Positions 62,360 through 64,000 of a DNA stretch of 64,000 nucleotides are shown here, in pieces (positions within the stretch are counted from its first letter, which is position 1; every line of letters begins with the position of its first letter). The stretch spans positions 627,748,915 through 627,812,914 of the forward strand of contig OY728123.1 in assembly GCA_963277665.1 (NCBI GenBank), read 5' to 3'. The notes under the pieces were generated by a model. The model had not been told where the DNA came from. It did no database searches and was given only the letters and a program-made list of their open reading frames with translations. Source of the stretch: Viscum album (lineage: Eukaryota; Streptophyta; Magnoliopsida; Santalales; Viscaceae). The position numbers and the translations under genes were made by a program.

Positions 62360-63960
62360 ATCTTGGATGGTTTTTTGAAAATAATTAATGAAATAATATT
62401 ATAATTATGACATAATTATTAATTTATATCTATGTAATGGTGACCTTTTTTTACCATAGTCATCAAATTGAAGACAATTTTGACCTATTAGGCGAATATC
62501 ATCAAATTATCTCACATGAACATAATTGACTATGTAATTAAATAAATACGGTGATAAATAAATTAAAATGAATAATAAAATATAAAAAAGGTTCTTATGA
62601 ATTTAATTAATTAACATATATTTTTTATTCATGTGGATAAGTAATGTATGTGATGAGTTAAACTCTCGGTAAGGGAAACATCTATAAAATCCTCCTTTAT
62701 GACGTTAAATATTTACATTCAAAATATTTTTCCTCCATGCACAAATTCATAAATTCCACATAAAATTATCTTTGTATGAAAATAAATAAATTATAATATA
62801 AATTTCATGTCTGTTTTGAATTTCCTTCAAATGATTTAAAATGGAATATTTTAAACTATTTTAAACATAATGCATTAAAAAATCCAAAAAGAATATTTTA
62901 TTTTAATGGAAAAACATCAGTGGGTTTTTCTACAACTATAACCATTATTTGATAATTTAATTCCTATAAAATATTATATATTTTATTAAAATAAAAAAAT
63001 TATTCCAATTATTCTTATTATTTTTTAAAAAAATTGAGTATATATTTTTATACCTAGAAATGTTTTTTGTGGGTTAATTTAATATCATTATACAATCATT
63101 CAACTAGTATGATCATTTTAAGAATTTGGGTGATTATTATTGTAATTTTTGGTCCTTTTTTAAATCATGGATTGGTGATTATATTATAAAACATGAATAG
63201 GTGAGCCTGAAATAGATCTCCAATATGATGGGGATTTACTACGTTGAATAAAATAATGATTGTAAGAGTGATATGAGAATGATGTCACATATTTCAAACC
63301 TTTTTTATTTCATCATTATGTTATTTTTATGGAAATGATACAATTTCACATGGTAATATAATGGAATTATATTTAAGGTAATATATATTCTATTACTATA
63401 AGATGAAAGGTGTAACATTTTGTGAATGTTTTTATGAGTTTTCCATTACATCAAAAAAAAATATGAGTTTTATTTAACATTTAAAATTTGTTAAAAAATG
63501 TTTTTTGAAAATATTTGTGGATAGAATCATACCTCATGTGTATGAAATATCTAATTTAATCACCACAATAATTTTGGAAAATGTATATTTTAAAAGTATT
63601 CATGGACTCGGATGCATCTTTATTTTATTTTAAATATCAATTACTTAGATTTTTTTATCATCCAATGATTTAATTTTTTTTCATATGGATTTAAATATGA
63701 GTAGGGATAGGGATGTGGTCATGATAAAATTGTTCAATATAGTATAGGATAATAAAACATGGCATATAGTAATTTTTTGAGGTAAAATTGATACTAAATA
63801 TAATTTTCCATCTTGTGATGTAATATTTGTTTATTTAATGGTTGTAACCACGTTCTAAAAAAATATAAACAGTAAATAAACCCAAAAATTATGAGTGTAT
63901 ATTAATGATATAAAACTCATTATTCAATAATTATGATGTCTATGACATTACAAAAAATAA
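62360..63960 (+). repeat. AT-rich dispersed repeat, copy B
   Basis: Diverged counterpart of 8,640-10,330 in the same orientation, with shared landmarks in the same order. Nothing in it looks coding. It runs to near the right edge and may continue beyond it. Confidence 0.4.
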
Positions 63961-64000
63961 TTTATTCACCACAATTACCAATCAATTGGGAAACAAAACC

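Overview
The window is repeat DNA from a plant nuclear genome, most likely a flowering plant with a large, transposon-rich genome. The evidence is the plant-type retroelements: a plant LINE with an RNase H tail, an Athila-type Ty3/gypsy element primed by tRNA-Asp, and a second Ty3/gypsy gag-protease remnant. I could not identify the species. I see no intact host gene, rRNA, tRNA or CRISPR array, and every protein-coding trace is a decayed transposon gene.

Layout. (1) 1-1,250, minus strand: decayed Ty3/gypsy gag, zinc knuckle and the start of protease, running off the left edge. (2) About 4,950-8,570, plus strand: a broken LINE with endonuclease, reverse transcriptase and RNase H remnants. (3) 8,640-13,210: AT-rich DNA whose first part is a diverged copy of the sequence at 62,360-63,960. 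(4) 13,216-24,122, minus strand: a structurally complete but coding-defective Athila-type LTR retrotransposon. It has two LTRs of 1,532 and 1,534 bp, a CATTA target-site duplication, a tRNA-Asp-like primer binding site, a purine tract, gag, protease and a downstream ATHILA ORF-1-like gene. Reverse transcriptase, RNase H and integrase are absent; an array of about 185-bp modules lies in their place. (5) 24,793-25,940: an abrupt, CpG-rich, promoter-like block with a TATA box. (6) 25,941-59,102: an uninterrupted satellite of 310 monomers of 107 bp. (7) 59,103-61,394: a GC-rich block of nested short tandem repeats (33, 60, 69, 90 and 266 bp), rich in hairpins. (8) 61,395-64,000: AT-rich DNA.

The most unusual object is the 33.2-kb satellite. 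Its monomer can be read almost end to end as four consecutive inverted repeats. The array starts and ends in the same monomer phase, carries only single-base deletions as net length changes, and is built by layered segmental duplications of 5, 21, 46, 61, 112-116 and 205 monomers. The neighbouring 90-bp repeat has the same four-hairpin design and shares an 11-base word with it. The simplest reading is that satellite and both GC-rich flanks form one unit, probably a very large retrotransposon LTR or UTR whose hairpin repeats expanded. That unit is an inference; I could not find its target-site duplication.
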